Positions 8,360 to 19,085 of a DNA stretch of 48,296 bases are shown here, one piece after another (position 1 is the first letter of the stretch; the number at the start of each line of letters is the position of its first letter). Made by a program: the position numbers and the translations under genes. Origin of the DNA: Megasphaera sp. MJR8396C (GTDB taxonomy: Bacteria > Bacillota > Negativicutes > Veillonellales > Megasphaeraceae); contig NZ_KQ958203.1 of assembly GCF_001546855.1 (NCBI RefSeq), positions 50,542 to 98,837 on the forward strand, read 5' to 3'. Below the pieces are notes generated by a model. It was not told where the DNA came from and did no database searches. It was given only the letters and a program-made list of their open reading frames with translations.

Positions 8360-9184
8360 CTACTTTTGGCATTTCGGGCAGTAATGGGTGCCGCGGCCGT
8401 TGAGTTTCACGTATTCAATGGTCGTGCCGCAGACCGTGCACGGCGTCCCTTCCCTCCCATAGACGCGGAGGTTTTCCTGGTTTTGCCCTTCTTTCCCGTT
8501 GCCGCTAATGAAGTTCCGTATCGTCGTCCCGCCGTGTTCGAGGCCTTCGTGGAGGACGTCCGTAATGGCTTCGTGGAGCTTCGCCGCTTCTTTCTTGGTG
8601 ACCCTATGGGCCCGGCGCAGGGGCCGGATACCGGCGCGGAACAGGGCTTCGTCGACGTAGATGTTGCCGATACCGGCCACCTTCGTTTGGTCGAGAAGGA
8701 CCGTCTTGACCGGCCGGCTCGTTTCTTTTAAAAGACGGTATAATCCTTCTGCCGTAAAGGCCGGACTGATAGCGTCGGGGCCGAGGTTGTCATAGCCCTT
8801 GATGCCCGTCGGCCCTTCCGACGGCACCAACCATAAGCAGCCCAGGGTGCGGATATCGCGGTACAAGAGGCGCCCTTCAGTCAGGGAAAAGACGACGTGG
8901 ACGGCCCGACCGGAAAAGGCTCCGGGCTGATCCTCATAGAGGAGGCTTCCCGTCATGCGCAGGTGCACCAAGACCGACGACGGACCGCTGCAGTGGAGAA
9001 AGAGGTATTTACCGCGGCGGCTGACACCTTCTATGGTCGTTCCGGTCAGGACCGATACGAAATTTTCCGCCGTCGTATTGCGGATGAGCCGCGGCAGGGA
9101 TACGTCGATGGCGGTGATGACCTTATGCTGCACCCTTTTTTCGATGAAAGACCGTATCGTTTCTACTTCCGGCAATTCAGGCAT
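8360..9184 (-). CDS. mutM: Formamidopyrimidine-DNA glycosylase
   Basis: 274 residues, full family length. After Met comes PELPEVET, where Pro1 of the mature enzyme is the Schiff-base nucleophile and Glu2 assists. A conserved RRGKYLFL contributes the beta-turn Lys. The helix-two-turn-helix region includes VAGIGNIYVDEALF, and the C-terminal zinc finger has the four cysteines CTVC and CPKC. The enzyme excises 8-oxoguanine and formamidopyrimidines and nicks the AP site. It begins 8 nt after the polA stop, so it is coexpressed with DNA polymerase I, an arrangement common in Firmicutes. A hairpin follows 25 nt after its stop. Confidence 0.97.
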   Translation of the reverse strand: MPELPEVETIRSFIEKRVQHKVITAIDVSLPRLIRNTTAENFVSVLTGTTIEGVSRRGKYLFLHCSGPSSVLVHLRMTGSLLYEDQPGAFSGRAVHVVFSLTEGRLLYRDIRTLGCLWLVPSEGPTGIKGYDNLGPDAISPAFTAEGLYRLLKETSRPVKTVLLDQTKVAGIGNIYVDEALFRAGIRPLRRAHRVTKKEAAKLHEAITDVLHEGLEHGGTTIRNFISGNGKEGQNQENLRVYGREGTPCTVCGTTIEYVKLNGRGTHYCPKCQK

Positions 9185-9192
9185 GGTCTCAC

Positions 9193-11775
9193 CTACTTTG
9201 CTTCTTCCCAGTTGGCGCCGCTGTGGATGTCTACGACGAGGGGAACGGAAAGATCGACGATATGTTCCATCGTATCTTTCAACAGTTTTTCGATTTCTTC
9301 TTTTTCGCCAGCCGGCACTTCTAAGACCAGTTCGTCATGTACTTGGACTAAGAGGCGGCTTTTCAGCTGACGCTTTTCGATTTCTTCCTGAACGGCATTC
9401 ATGGCCAACTTAATGATGTCGGCCGCGCTGCCTTGAATGGGCGTATTCATAGCCGTCCGTTCAGCAAAGGAGCGGCGCGTAAAGTTTTTACTGTTGATGT
9501 CCGGCAAGGTCCGACGACGGCCGAACATGGTGACAGCCATGCCGCTCTGTTTGGCCGATTCGATGAGGCCGTTCATATAGTCGTGGATCGTGCTGTAACG
9601 GGCAAAATAGGACTCGATATATTCCTTGGCCTTTTGACGAGAAATGGAGATGTTGCGGGCCAGGCCAAAATCACTGATGCCGTAGATGATGCCGAAGTTG
9701 ACGGCTTTCGCGTGAGACCGTGCTTCCGGCGTAACTTCGTCCCAAGGGATGCCGAAGACTTCCGACGCCGTCCGGCGATGGATATCCTGACCTTTTTGGA
9801 AGCCATCGATCATGGTCGGGTCCTGGGACAGATGGGCCAAGAGGCGCAGTTCGATCTGCGAATAGTCGCCGGATACGATGTAGTCGTAGCCATCACCGGG
9901 AATGAAGATGGACCGTATTTTGCGGCCCTGTTCGGTCCGGATCGGAATATTCTGCAAGTTGGGGTCGGAGCTGCTGAGGCGGCCCGTCGAGGTAACCATT
10001 TGGTTGAAATGGGTATGGATGCGGCCCGTTTCCGGTGAAATGAGGGGTTCCAAGCCGTCGAGATAGGTCGAAATGAGTTTCTTCAAGGCCCGGAAGCGCA
10101 GGATCTTGTCGATCATCGGGTGCTGATCCATGAGGGCATCGAGGACGGAGCTGTCCGTCGAATAGCCGGTCTTGGTCTTTTTAATGACCGGCAGTTTCAA
10201 TTTTTCAAAGAGGATGACGCCCAGCTGTTTCGGCGAACTGATGTTGAAGGTTTCGCCAGCGTCGTCGTAAATGGCTTCTTCCAAGGCGTCGGCCTGGGTC
10301 GACAATTCACTCTTCATGGCCATGAGCCGCTCCGTATCGACGGTAAAGCCGTTCATTTCCATGACAGCTAAGGTCCGGACCAAGGGTTCTTCGATGGACG
10401 CATAGAGGTCGGTCAAAGACGCTTCTCCCATCTTTTCTTCGACCTTAGGCCAAACGGAAAGGGCAAAGGCGGCATCACTGACCAGTCTTTTAGCTTCGTC
10501 ATCGGCCGGTTCCTGAAGGTTGACGTCGAAGGTTTCCGAGATATACGTCAGGCCGTACGACGTCCGCGTCGGGTCTAAGAGATAGGCCGCCAGGATGATA
10601 TCCTTTAAAGGCAGGCGGCCGGAAGCGACGGCGGAAACGGCCTTAGTGAGATTCTTGCCGTCAGCCGTAATAACGGCTTTTGCCTGCGGCAGCACCGACA
10701 GGTAGTCCCCATAGCCTTCCGGAGGTACTGTAAAAGCGCCTTTTTCCGTAGCCATAGAAAGTCCCGTAAGAGCCGGAATGGGCTGGTGATCGTCAAATTC
10801 GGCAGCCACGGCGACGATTTGGTCTTTCAGGCTGTCCGCCAGCGGCGCTTCGATGGCTTCCACCACCGGGGCTGCGGCTGCATCAGCACCGCTTTCGAGA
10901 TGAGCAAAGCGGTCGAAGGCGGCAAAGCGTTCCAAGAGATTACGGAAGCCCAGGCTCTTAAAGAGTTCCGCTACGTCAGCCTGGCGCGGCTGGGGCTGGA
11001 ACTGGTCGATGGTATAAGTCAGGTCCAGGTCGCAGCGAATGGTCGCCAAATCCTTGGATAAGAGGGCCTTATCCTTGTTGTCGGCCAATTTTTCCTGAAG
11101 CTTTTTCCCTTTCACGTCCGCCAGGTGTTCATAGACGCCGGTGACGCTGCCGAATTGGGAAATGAGTTTCAAGGCCGTCTTTTCACCGACGCCGGGAACG
11201 CCGGGAATGTTGTCGGCCGTATCGCCCATGAGAGCTTTCATTTCGATGACCTGGGCCGGCGTATAGCCGTATTCTTCTTCCATGACGGCCGGTGTGACAG
11301 CCAGCATCTGGGTGATGCCCTTTTTAGTCAGATAGACCGTAACGTCGTTCGTTACGAGCTGCAGGGCATCGCGGTCACCGGTGACGACGTCGACGGCATA
11401 GCCTTCGGCAGCCATGTTTTTCGCCAGGGTACCGATGATATCGTCCCCTTCATAGCCTTCCTGTTCGAGGACCGAGATGCCCAGGCAGTCGAGGACTTCG
11501 CGAATCAAGGCGAATTGAGGCCGCAGATCGTCGGGGGCCTCCTTACGGGTGGCCTTATAGCCGTCGTACAAGTCGTTGCGGAAGGTATACTTTCCCTTGT
11601 CGAAGGCGACGGCAACGTACTGCGGGTTGAGCTCGCTGTAGAGCTTCAATAACATATTCAAAAAACCATAGACGGCATTGGTCGGCCGTCCCTGGGGATC
11701 ACTCAGATGAGGAATGGCAAAAAAAGCCCGATAGAGCAGGCTGCTGCCGTCGATGATGACGATGTTCTCTTTCAT
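9193..11775 (-). CDS. polA: DNA polymerase I
   Basis: 860 residues. The N-terminal 5' nuclease (about 1-290) shows DGSSLLYRAF, GYEGDDIIGT, VTGDRDALQL and GDTADNIPGVPGVGEKTA. The middle 3'-5' exonuclease region (about 300-460) has lost its catalytic acidic residues: the place of the usual D-x-E reads GLSMATEKGAF and the NLKYD position reads GKNLTKA, so proofreading is very probably absent, as in Bacillus and Thermus enzymes. The polymerase domain has motif A DYSQIELR, motif B RSHAKAVNFGIIYG and motif C VHDELVLEV. It performs Okazaki-fragment processing and repair synthesis. It lies directly upstream of mutM. Confidence 0.98.
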   Translation of the reverse strand: MKENIVIIDGSSLLYRAFFAIPHLSDPQGRPTNAVYGFLNMLLKLYSELNPQYVAVAFDKGKYTFRNDLYDGYKATRKEAPDDLRPQFALIREVLDCLGISVLEQEGYEGDDIIGTLAKNMAAEGYAVDVVTGDRDALQLVTNDVTVYLTKKGITQMLAVTPAVMEEEYGYTPAQVIEMKALMGDTADNIPGVPGVGEKTALKLISQFGSVTGVYEHLADVKGKKLQEKLADNKDKALLSKDLATIRCDLDLTYTIDQFQPQPRQADVAELFKSLGFRNLLERFAAFDRFAHLESGADAAAAPVVEAIEAPLADSLKDQIVAVAAEFDDHQPIPALTGLSMATEKGAFTVPPEGYGDYLSVLPQAKAVITADGKNLTKAVSAVASGRLPLKDIILAAYLLDPTRTSYGLTYISETFDVNLQEPADDEAKRLVSDAAFALSVWPKVEEKMGEASLTDLYASIEEPLVRTLAVMEMNGFTVDTERLMAMKSELSTQADALEEAIYDDAGETFNISSPKQLGVILFEKLKLPVIKKTKTGYSTDSSVLDALMDQHPMIDKILRFRALKKLISTYLDGLEPLISPETGRIHTHFNQMVTSTGRLSSSDPNLQNIPIRTEQGRKIRSIFIPGDGYDYIVSGDYSQIELRLLAHLSQDPTMIDGFQKGQDIHRRTASEVFGIPWDEVTPEARSHAKAVNFGIIYGISDFGLARNISISRQKAKEYIESYFARYSTIHDYMNGLIESAKQSGMAVTMFGRRRTLPDINSKNFTRRSFAERTAMNTPIQGSAADIIKLAMNAVQEEIEKRQLKSRLLVQVHDELVLEVPAGEKEEIEKLLKDTMEHIVDLSVPLVVDIHSGANWEEAK

Positions 11776-11806
11776 ACTCTAATTGGCCCTTTCTTTAATA
11801 TATAGT

Positions 11807-12136
11807 CTAGCGATGCAAGATGGAGCTCAGGATGCTGTACAGGCAGTAGATGACAAAGATGCCCAGCAAATACGGCATGGCCATGACGATGAGCCCCAGG
11901 GCACCGATGATGACGGCGACGACGCAGAAGACGATGACGCCGATAGCTAATTTGACGCGCCACGACAGGCCACTGGTCACGATATGGATTTGCTGCTGCC
12001 GGGCGTCCTGCTGTTCCCGCATCCGCTCTTCATAGAGGGACTGCTGGTCATGGACCGTACCGTCTTCGTCGATGGTCGGTCCGCTGAAGTTATCTCGCTC
12101 GCGATCCGAGAGAATTTTGGGATCTTCTGAATTCAT
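11807..12136 (-). CDS. Small membrane protein of unknown function
   Basis: 109 residues; ATG 12136 follows AGGAGTAACCTT. The first 60 residues are hydrophilic, charged and glutamine-rich (EERMREQQDARQQQ), likely cytoplasmic and partly helical. Two hydrophobic segments follow, about residues 63-83 and 86-105. I do not recognise the family. It is packed between smpB (16 nt) and polA (31 nt) on the same strand, so it is probably part of that transcript. Confidence 0.75.
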   Translation of the reverse strand: MNSEDPKILSDRERDNFSGPTIDEDGTVHDQQSLYEERMREQQDARQQQIHIVTSGLSWRVKLAIGVIVFCVVAVIIGALGLIVMAMPYLLGIFVIYCLYSILSSILHR

Positions 12137-12152
12137 AAGGTTACTCCTATCT

Positions 12153-12626
12153 TTAGTAATTTCTATTTTTCATACGGCGTTCAATATCGCGCTTCGCTTC
12201 TTTTTCAGCCAAGGCCTGCCGTTTATCATACAGTTTCTTCCCTGTTGCCAGGGCGACGGTCACCTTGACTTTGCCCTTCTTGAAATACAGGTTGAGGGGA
12301 ATGAGGGTATAGCCTTTTTCCTGAATCTTGCCCAACAGTTTGATGATTTCATACTTATGGAGCAAGAGCTTGCGCGTCCGCAGCGGGTCGTGATTAAAGC
12401 GGTTTCCCTGTTCGTAAGGGCTGATATGCATCCCTAAGAGCAGGACTTCGCCGTTTTCAATGCGGCAGAAGCTGTCTTTCAAATTGACCTTGCCCTGACG
12501 CAGGGATTTGACTTCTGTACCGGTCAGGGCGATGCCGGCTTCATACGTTTCATGAATAAAATAATCGTGACGGGCCTTGCGGTTATCCGAAATATATTTC
12601 ACACCTTTAGTCGGTGATGTTGCCAC
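12153..12626 (-). CDS. smpB: SsrA-binding protein SmpB
   Basis: 157 residues, the normal length. It has the conserved blocks [43 protein letters not shown] and the basic tail [14 protein letters not shown]. SmpB brings tmRNA to stalled ribosomes for trans-translation. It starts 11 nt after rnr; RNase R is the nuclease that matures and acts with tmRNA/SmpB, and this pairing is widely conserved. The tmRNA gene ssrA was not seen in the window. Confidence 0.97.
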   Translation of the reverse strand: MATSPTKGVKYISDNRKARHDYFIHETYEAGIALTGTEVKSLRQGKVNLKDSFCRIENGEVLLLGMHISPYEQGNRFNHDPLRTRKLLLHKYEIIKLLGKIQEKGYTLIPLNLYFKKGKVKVTVALATGKKLYDKRQALAEKEAKRDIERRMKNRNY

Positions 12627-12637
12627 TCTAAAACCTC

Positions 12638-14983
12638 CTACTTCTTACTCTTTTTATTGCGGCGCACTTTGGTATTCTTACCTTTGCGGTCGTTTTTGCG
12701 GCTGTTCTTCTTATCCTTGCGGATTTTCTTGTCTTTCTTTTTATCCTTCTTCGCGCCGCCTGCGCCAGAAAACCAATTGCGCTTGTTCTTTTCTTCCTTG
12801 TTGTCGCTGCCCTTTCGTTTATGGCGCCGTTCACTGCTAGCGGCCATCAACTTTTGGACGTCTTCCAGAGATTCATAGCGGCCGGGAACGAAGTCGATTT
12901 CACCTTTTTCCACGTTGACCTGAGCCAAGGTGACTTCCATGGCGTCGCCGAGGCGGTAAACCTTTCCGCCGAACTGGCCCCGCAGGGTATAAGACGTTTC
13001 GTCAAATTCGTAGGTATCGTCGGTCAACAGGGAAATATGGATCAAGCCTTCGATGCCGTTTTCGAGGCCGACAAAGAGACCAAAGGAGGTGATTCCCGTG
13101 ACGTGAGCTTCGAAAGGCTGGCCAATGAAGGGCAGCATGTACTGGCATTTCTTGAGGTCGTCCGTTTCCCGTTCGGCTTCGACGGCAATGCGTTCCCGCG
13201 AGCTTGCCTGATTGGCGGCCATGGTATGGAACGACAAGGACTGCTGGGCTTCTTCTTCCCGCAGTTTGCCCCGACGCTGATACTGGCGGATCAGGCGGTG
13301 GACCAAGAGGTCCGGGTAGCGGCGGATCGGCGACGTAAAGTGTGTATAGCATTCCGAAGCCAGGCCGAAATGACCGGCGTTGGCCGTTGCATACCGGGCC
13401 TGCTGCATAGAGCGCAGGGCGATGGTCTGAACGACGGCCGCTTCATCGGTACCCTTGGTAGTTTCCAGAAGTTTTTGGAAATCAGCCGGTTTGACGTGTT
13501 CCGAATCGGGCACGGGCAGGTTGAAGCTGGACAGGACGGTGCGCATCATGTCCAGTCGTTCCGGTTCGGGAATTTCATGGATACGGTACACCGACGGGTT
13601 GTCGCTGTCGCGGAGATAACAGGACACGGTTTCGTTGGCGATAAGCATGCTTTCTTCAACGATCTGCTCGGCCAGGGTCCGTTCCCGTTTTTCTAAGCGC
13701 AAGGGAACTCCTTCGGGGTCGAGGATGACCTTGTATTCGGGGAAGTCAAAGTCGATGGCCCCGCGGCGAAGGCGCATGTTCTTCAAAATCGTCGACAGTT
13801 CCTGCAAATCCCGGAGCATGGGCATGAAGGGCTGCAAATCGTCGGGGATGATGCCGTCGACGAGGGCTTTTCGGACTTCGACGTAGTTGCAGCGGCGTTT
13901 GACGCGGATGACGGCCGGGCCGATGTCGGATTTAACGACCTTCCCATGGGTATCGATTTCCATGACACAGGTCATGGAATAGCGGTCTTCTCCGGCATTG
14001 AGGCTGCAGATGCCGTTGGACAATACTTCCGGCAGCATGGGGATGACCCGGTCGACGAGGTAGACACTGGTGCCCCGGTTATAGGCTTCTTCATCGATGG
14101 CTGAGCGAGGCCGGACGTAGTAACTGACGTCGGCAATATAGACGCCCAGTCGAAAATGACCGTTGGGGAGTTTTTCGACGTCGATGGCATCATCGAGGTC
14201 CTTGGCATCTTCACTGTCGATGGTGATGAGCTGGCGGTCGCGGTAATCGCGGCGGCCGTCTTCCATGACGACGGTCTGGTCGATGGCTTCGGCTTCGGCC
14301 GTTACCTCTTCCGGGAAGGCAAAGGGCAGGCCGTGGCGGGCCATGATGACCTTGATATCGAGGTCGCGGTCGCCGTTATAGCCGAGGACTTCCGTCACTT
14401 CCCCTTCGGCCTTGCGGTTCCGTGTCGGCCATTTGGTAATGGTCACCAAGACGCGGGCACTGCTGCGGGCATTGCCTGTTTTATCGAGAGGAATGTAGAT
14501 ATCTTCACGGATTCGTTCATCATCGGGCTTTACAAAAGCGCTGTGTTTTTCAAGTTGAAAGGTCCCGACTAAGGTCTGGTTCGCTCGTTCGACGATGGAA
14601 ACGATTTCCCCTTCCTGCTTATGGCGGCCGTTTCCGGCATGGATGATACGGACCGTGACCTTATCGTTATTCATGGCTGTATTGCGGTTCTGCTCGGAAA
14701 TGTAGACGTCCTCCGTCAGATCTTCGCTGATGACGAACCCAAAGGTCGGCGTATATCCTTTATAGATACCGGTAATTTCCTGCGGCGTTTTGGCAGCAAT
14801 ATATCGATCTCCTGTAATTCTCATGAGCTTTTCACTCCTCACCAATTCATCAAATGTCTCAAATACGTCAGCCAGTCTGGCACCGGCAATGCCGAGCTTT
14901 TCGGCACAGTCTTCGACGGTCGCCCCTTCCGGGGCCATGGCACTGCATATATTTATTATATCATGAGCCAGCTGTAAATCCAT
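12638..14983 (-). CDS. rnr: Ribonuclease R
   Basis: 781 residues from ATG 14983, chosen because GGGAGGAG lies 5 nt upstream; an in-frame start at 15028 is ignored since it would begin inside the secG terminator. Domains in order: N-terminal helical RNA-binding region, cold-shock domains (about 60-210), the RNB catalytic domain with [13 protein letters not shown] supplying the metal-binding aspartates, an S1 domain (about 615-700), and a Lys/Arg-rich tail of more than 50 residues. It is a 3'-5' exoribonuclease that degrades structured RNA and works with trans-translation. It is followed by smpB after 11 nt. No room for a separate promoter is visible between the upstream terminator and its ribosome binding site. 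Confidence 0.96.
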   Translation of the reverse strand: MDLQLAHDIINICSAMAPEGATVEDCAEKLGIAGARLADVFETFDELVRSEKLMRITGDRYIAAKTPQEITGIYKGYTPTFGFVISEDLTEDVYISEQNRNTAMNNDKVTVRIIHAGNGRHKQEGEIVSIVERANQTLVGTFQLEKHSAFVKPDDERIREDIYIPLDKTGNARSSARVLVTITKWPTRNRKAEGEVTEVLGYNGDRDLDIKVIMARHGLPFAFPEEVTAEAEAIDQTVVMEDGRRDYRDRQLITIDSEDAKDLDDAIDVEKLPNGHFRLGVYIADVSYYVRPRSAIDEEAYNRGTSVYLVDRVIPMLPEVLSNGICSLNAGEDRYSMTCVMEIDTHGKVVKSDIGPAVIRVKRRCNYVEVRKALVDGIIPDDLQPFMPMLRDLQELSTILKNMRLRRGAIDFDFPEYKVILDPEGVPLRLEKRERTLAEQIVEESMLIANETVSCYLRDSDNPSVYRIHEIPEPERLDMMRTVLSSFNLPVPDSEHVKPADFQKLLETTKGTDEAAVVQTIALRSMQQARYATANAGHFGLASECYTHFTSPIRRYPDLLVHRLIRQYQRRGKLREEEAQQSLSFHTMAANQASSRERIAVEAERETDDLKKCQYMLPFIGQPFEAHVTGITSFGLFVGLENGIEGLIHISLLTDDTYEFDETSYTLRGQFGGKVYRLGDAMEVTLAQVNVEKGEIDFVPGRYESLEDVQKLMAASSERRHKRKGSDNKEEKNKRNWFSGAGGAKKDKKKDKKIRKDKKNSRKNDRKGKNTKVRRNKKSKK

Positions 14984-15010
14984 AGTGCTCCTCCCGACAG
15001 AACAGATGAT

Positions 15011-15042
15011 AAAAAAGAGCCGCCGCATATGCGACAGCCCTC
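15011..15042 (-). terminator. Rho-independent terminator after secG
   Basis: On the minus strand a hairpin centred on CATATG, paired almost completely (some G-T pairs) over 15017-15042, is followed by six T (15016-15011). It ends the secG transcript only about 15 nt before the rnr ribosome binding site. Confidence 0.8.
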
Positions 15043-15052
15043 ATTAGTTTCA

Positions 15053-15289
15053 TTAAAAGGTATGCATCAATCTGCCCAACACGAAGGTACAGACGGCAAA
15101 CAATACCGATAAGATGATAGTCATTTTGGAAAGCAAGGCATCCATGCCGCGGGCACGACTGCCAAACAGGTCGTCGGCACCGCCGCCAAAGCCCGCACCC
15201 ATCCCCTGGGTCTTGCTCTTCTGTGCTACGACAACACCGATGATGAGCAGTGCCAAAATGACAACGATGATTTCTAATGCTGTGATCAC
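15053..15289 (-). CDS. secG: Preprotein translocase subunit SecG
   Basis: 78 residues from GTG 15289. The longer frame from 15304 is rejected because its first codons are the AGGAGG ribosome binding site itself. Two membrane segments are visible: TALEIIVVILALLIIGVVVA near the N-terminus and MTIILSVLFAVCTFVLG near the C-terminus, joined by a glycine-rich loop with GMGAGFGGGADDLFG, the SecG hallmark. It assists SecYE in protein export. It follows sigH by 44 nt and is the last gene before a strong terminator. Confidence 0.93.
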   Translation of the reverse strand: MITALEIIVVILALLIIGVVVAQKSKTQGMGAGFGGGADDLFGSRARGMDALLSKMTIILSVLFAVCTFVLGRLMHTF

Positions 15290-15333
15290 GTTAATCCTCC
15301 TCACACAATGACGCTAACAGTATTATTGTACAC

Positions 15334-16044
15334 TTATTTAGCCTTTCTATCAATAGTTGATTTCGGCTCTTTCTCAATCTTTTCTGTTCCTTCCTCTTCA
15401 TTGCGTGTTTCCAGATAGTGTTCCAGTTTTCGTTTGACCCGCTGGAGGGCATTATCGATGGACTTTACGTGACGATGGAGCTCCCGTGACATTTCATTAT
15501 AGGACTTGCCGTCTAAATAAGCCGTCAAGACGTTCCATTCCAAATCACTGAGGATTTCATTCATCTTCAGTTCGATATCGTTGAATTCTTCCCGCCCGAT
15601 GATGAGTTCTTCCGGATCGCTGACGCGGATGCCCGACAAGATATCCTGCAGGGTCCGGTCGGAATCTTCTTCATAAATCGGTTTATTGAGGGATACGTAC
15701 GAGTTGAGGGGTATGTGTTTCTGCCGTGTAGCCGTCTTGATGGCCGTAATGATCTGCCGGGTGATGCACAGTTCGGCAAAGGCCCGGAAGGACGACAATT
15801 TATCACCGCGAAAATCCCGCGTCGCCTTATACAGGCCGATCATGCCTTCCTGGATGATGTCATCCCGATCGGCACCGACGAGAAAATAGGCGCGAGCCTT
15901 TGATTTTACAAAGTTACGGTACTTGTGAACGATATAATCGGTAGCCTGCCCGTCCTTTTCGGACTGGGCAATACTGACGATTTCTTCATCGGTCATGCCT
16001 GCAAAGCGGTCATTTTTTTCCGGTACATGAGACGCTGCCTGCAT
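15334..16044 (-). CDS. sigH: RNA polymerase sigma factor SigH
   Basis: 236 residues from ATG 16044, behind GAGGTGA; a GTG at 16053 overlaps that site. Region 2 is clear (YRNFVKSKARAYFLVGADRD, then DIIQEGMIGLYKA and SSFRAFAELCITRQIITAIK), and region 4 contains LSDLEWNVLTAYLDGKSYNEM followed by KSIDNALQRVKRKLE. This is the Spo0H/SigH family, which controls stationary-phase, competence and, in spore formers, early sporulation genes. It sits in the conserved cysS-mrnC-rlmB-sigH order, 14 nt after rlmB, so read-through from the T-box transcript is expected; I saw no strong promoter directly before it. Confidence 0.93.
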   Translation of the reverse strand: MQAASHVPEKNDRFAGMTDEEIVSIAQSEKDGQATDYIVHKYRNFVKSKARAYFLVGADRDDIIQEGMIGLYKATRDFRGDKLSSFRAFAELCITRQIITAIKTATRQKHIPLNSYVSLNKPIYEEDSDRTLQDILSGIRVSDPEELIIGREEFNDIELKMNEILSDLEWNVLTAYLDGKSYNEMSRELHRHVKSIDNALQRVKRKLEHYLETRNEEEGTEKIEKEPKSTIDRKAK

Positions 16045-16058
16045 TATCGTCACCTCGC

Positions 16059-16811
16059 TTACTTAATGGTATTCGCCTGGCGCTGGCGCACGACTTCATA
16101 CATGAGCAGTGCCGCTGCTACGGAGGCGTTGAGAGAATTGACGTGGCCAAACATGGGAATCTGGACCAAGACGTCGCAAGTCTCCTTGACCAAATGGGAA
16201 ATCCCTCGTCCTTCGCTTCCGATGACGAGAACGACGGGATCGGTCAAAGAGCTGTGGAAGTAATCTGTTTCCCCCTCCATATCGGCGCCGATCACCCAAA
16301 ACCCCCGTTTTTTGAGTTGCTTCAGCGTCTGGGAAATATTCCCGATCTGCACCAAAGGCAGGTATTCAATGGCACCAGCCGACGTCTTACCGACCGTTTC
16401 ATTGATCGGTGCTGACCGGCGCTTCGGCAGGAGCACGGCATCGGCACCGGCACATTCCGCCGTCCGGATAATGGCCCCTACGTTGTGGACGTCTTCCAGG
16501 CCGTCGAGGAGAACCAAAAAGGGAACCTTGCCCTTTTCATCGGCGGCGATGAGGACGTCCGTGAGGTCGGCATATTCGACGGCTTTGGCAAAGGCCACGA
16601 CGCCTTGGTGCCGGTTGTCCGGTGCCAGGCGGTTGAGGACCTTTAAGGGCGTCTCTTCGACGAGGATGTCCTCCTTCGCTGCCAAGTCACGAATCCGCTG
16701 CAGAGGCTTCGTTTCATTGCCCGAGGCGACGTATATCTTGGTGATGGACCGACCGGCCTTCAAGGCTTCGGTGACGCTGTTGCGGCCGATGATAAGTGTA
16801 TCCGCGCTCAT
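16059..16811 (-). CDS. rlmB: 23S rRNA 2'-O-methyltransferase RlmB (SpoU family)
   Basis: 250 residues. An N-terminal substrate-binding domain (IIGRNSVTEALKAGR) precedes the knotted SPOUT domain with motif 1 NVGAIIRTAECAGADAV, motif 2 LVIGSEGRGIS and motif 3 IPMFGHVNSLNASVA. It methylates the ribose of G2251 (E. coli numbering) or a nearby position in 23S rRNA. Its start overlaps the end of mrnC by 4 nt, showing translational coupling. Confidence 0.95.
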   Translation of the reverse strand: MSADTLIIGRNSVTEALKAGRSITKIYVASGNETKPLQRIRDLAAKEDILVEETPLKVLNRLAPDNRHQGVVAFAKAVEYADLTDVLIAADEKGKVPFLVLLDGLEDVHNVGAIIRTAECAGADAVLLPKRRSAPINETVGKTSAGAIEYLPLVQIGNISQTLKQLKKRGFWVIGADMEGETDYFHSSLTDPVVLVIGSEGRGISHLVKETCDVLVQIPMFGHVNSLNASVAAALLMYEVVRQRQANTIK

Positions 16812-17289
16812 TCCGTACCTCCTCTGGTTTGGCTGCAGTAAGCCTTTGTTTCTTCATAAATCTGTTCCATGATCTCGGCCAGCCGGTCCCCCTGTCCGGC
16901 CATGACCAAAAAGCCGACCAAGGCTTCAAGCGCCGTACTGTCGTGGTATTCGGCAACGGTCGCACTTTTAGGGGCCATGGAATGGGCATTGCGCGCCCTT
17001 TGACAGACCCTTTTTTCTTCTTCCGTAAGGCTATCGCGAAGGCGTCGGTAGACCCAGGCCTGGGCCTTGGCCGACACGAACTCCGCTGCCAGGCCGTGGA
17101 GGACCTGTACCTGGGGAATGCCCGTTTCCACCAGGCGTTTGCGAAGGGTCAGGGCATAATAGGCATCGCCGACAAAGGCCAGGTTGATGGAATCGAGACG
17201 GGCGGCATCGCTTTCAGGGACATCGAGGCGCTTGCCTTCGGCAAAGGCCTGATAGGCCCGTTTTTTTAAGGCTTGGAGTTGTTTGAATT

Positions 17290-17302
<13 letters not shown>
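16808..17302 (-). CDS. mrnC: Mini-ribonuclease 3
   Basis: 164 residues. It is an RNase III catalytic domain without the double-stranded RNA-binding domain, with the signature LNLAFVGDAYYALTLRKRL containing the catalytic acidic residue, and a second helix block including ALVGFLVMAG. In Bacillus, Mini-III matures the ends of 23S rRNA. It overlaps cysS by 13 nt and rlmB by 4 nt, so the three are tightly coupled. Neighbour order matches the Firmicute cysS-mrnC-rlmB cluster. Confidence 0.95.
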
Positions 17303-18735
<1,433 letters not shown>

Positions 18736-18761
18736 ACTGTTACCCCCCTGAAAATTAAACC

Positions 18762-19036
18762 AAAAAAGCCACCATCCCTTATGACAGAGACGGTGGCCCG
18801 CGGTTCCACTCTGTTTTTACGGCACAGCCGTAATCTTTACTGCGCAGTAACGGGCGCACCCGGACCGGATTACTCCATTCACCCGGCCTGCTCACAAAGG
18901 CAGCATTGCAGTCTTATGACCTGAAAAAGCTCTCAGCCACGGCTTTTTCTCTCTGGCGGATGCCACTGCAACTCATTTTGCTCATCGCAGATGCGTATTC
19001 AAACATACTATTTGATACATGTTATTAATTAATATG
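18762..19036 (-). ncRNA. T-box riboswitch (cysteine), leader of cysS
   Basis: On the minus strand the conserved T-box core TGGAACCGCG (18805-18796 region) is followed by a terminator hairpin, GCCACCGTC paired with GATGGTGGC, and a T-run (18767-18762). Upstream, stem I elements are visible: ATGAGCA, the AGAGAG loop and GGCTGAGAG. A TGC triplet at 18910-18908, followed by A, sits where the specifier codon is expected and matches the downstream cysteinyl-tRNA synthetase. Uncharged tRNA-Cys would pair with the specifier and the T-box bulge and prevent termination. Confidence 0.93.
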
Positions 19037-19043
19037 TACGTAT

Positions 19044-19072
19044 ATAGTACCCAATAATCACTTATCTGTCAA
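19044..19072 (-). promoter_or_regulatory. Promoter of the T-box/cysS transcript
   Basis: Consensus TTGACA (19072-19067), 17-nt spacer, TACTAT (19049-19044). It begins only 14 nt after the gltX stop codon. Confidence 0.8.
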
Positions 19073-19085
19073 GATATAATCATTA

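Noticed and set aside
12821-13696. Open plus-strand frame of 291 codons
   Set aside because: Shadow of rnr caused by the biased third codon positions of a GC-rich gene.
18762-19036. Leader considered as a protein-coding region
   Set aside because: The T-box core, terminator and specifier codon explain it fully as an RNA element.
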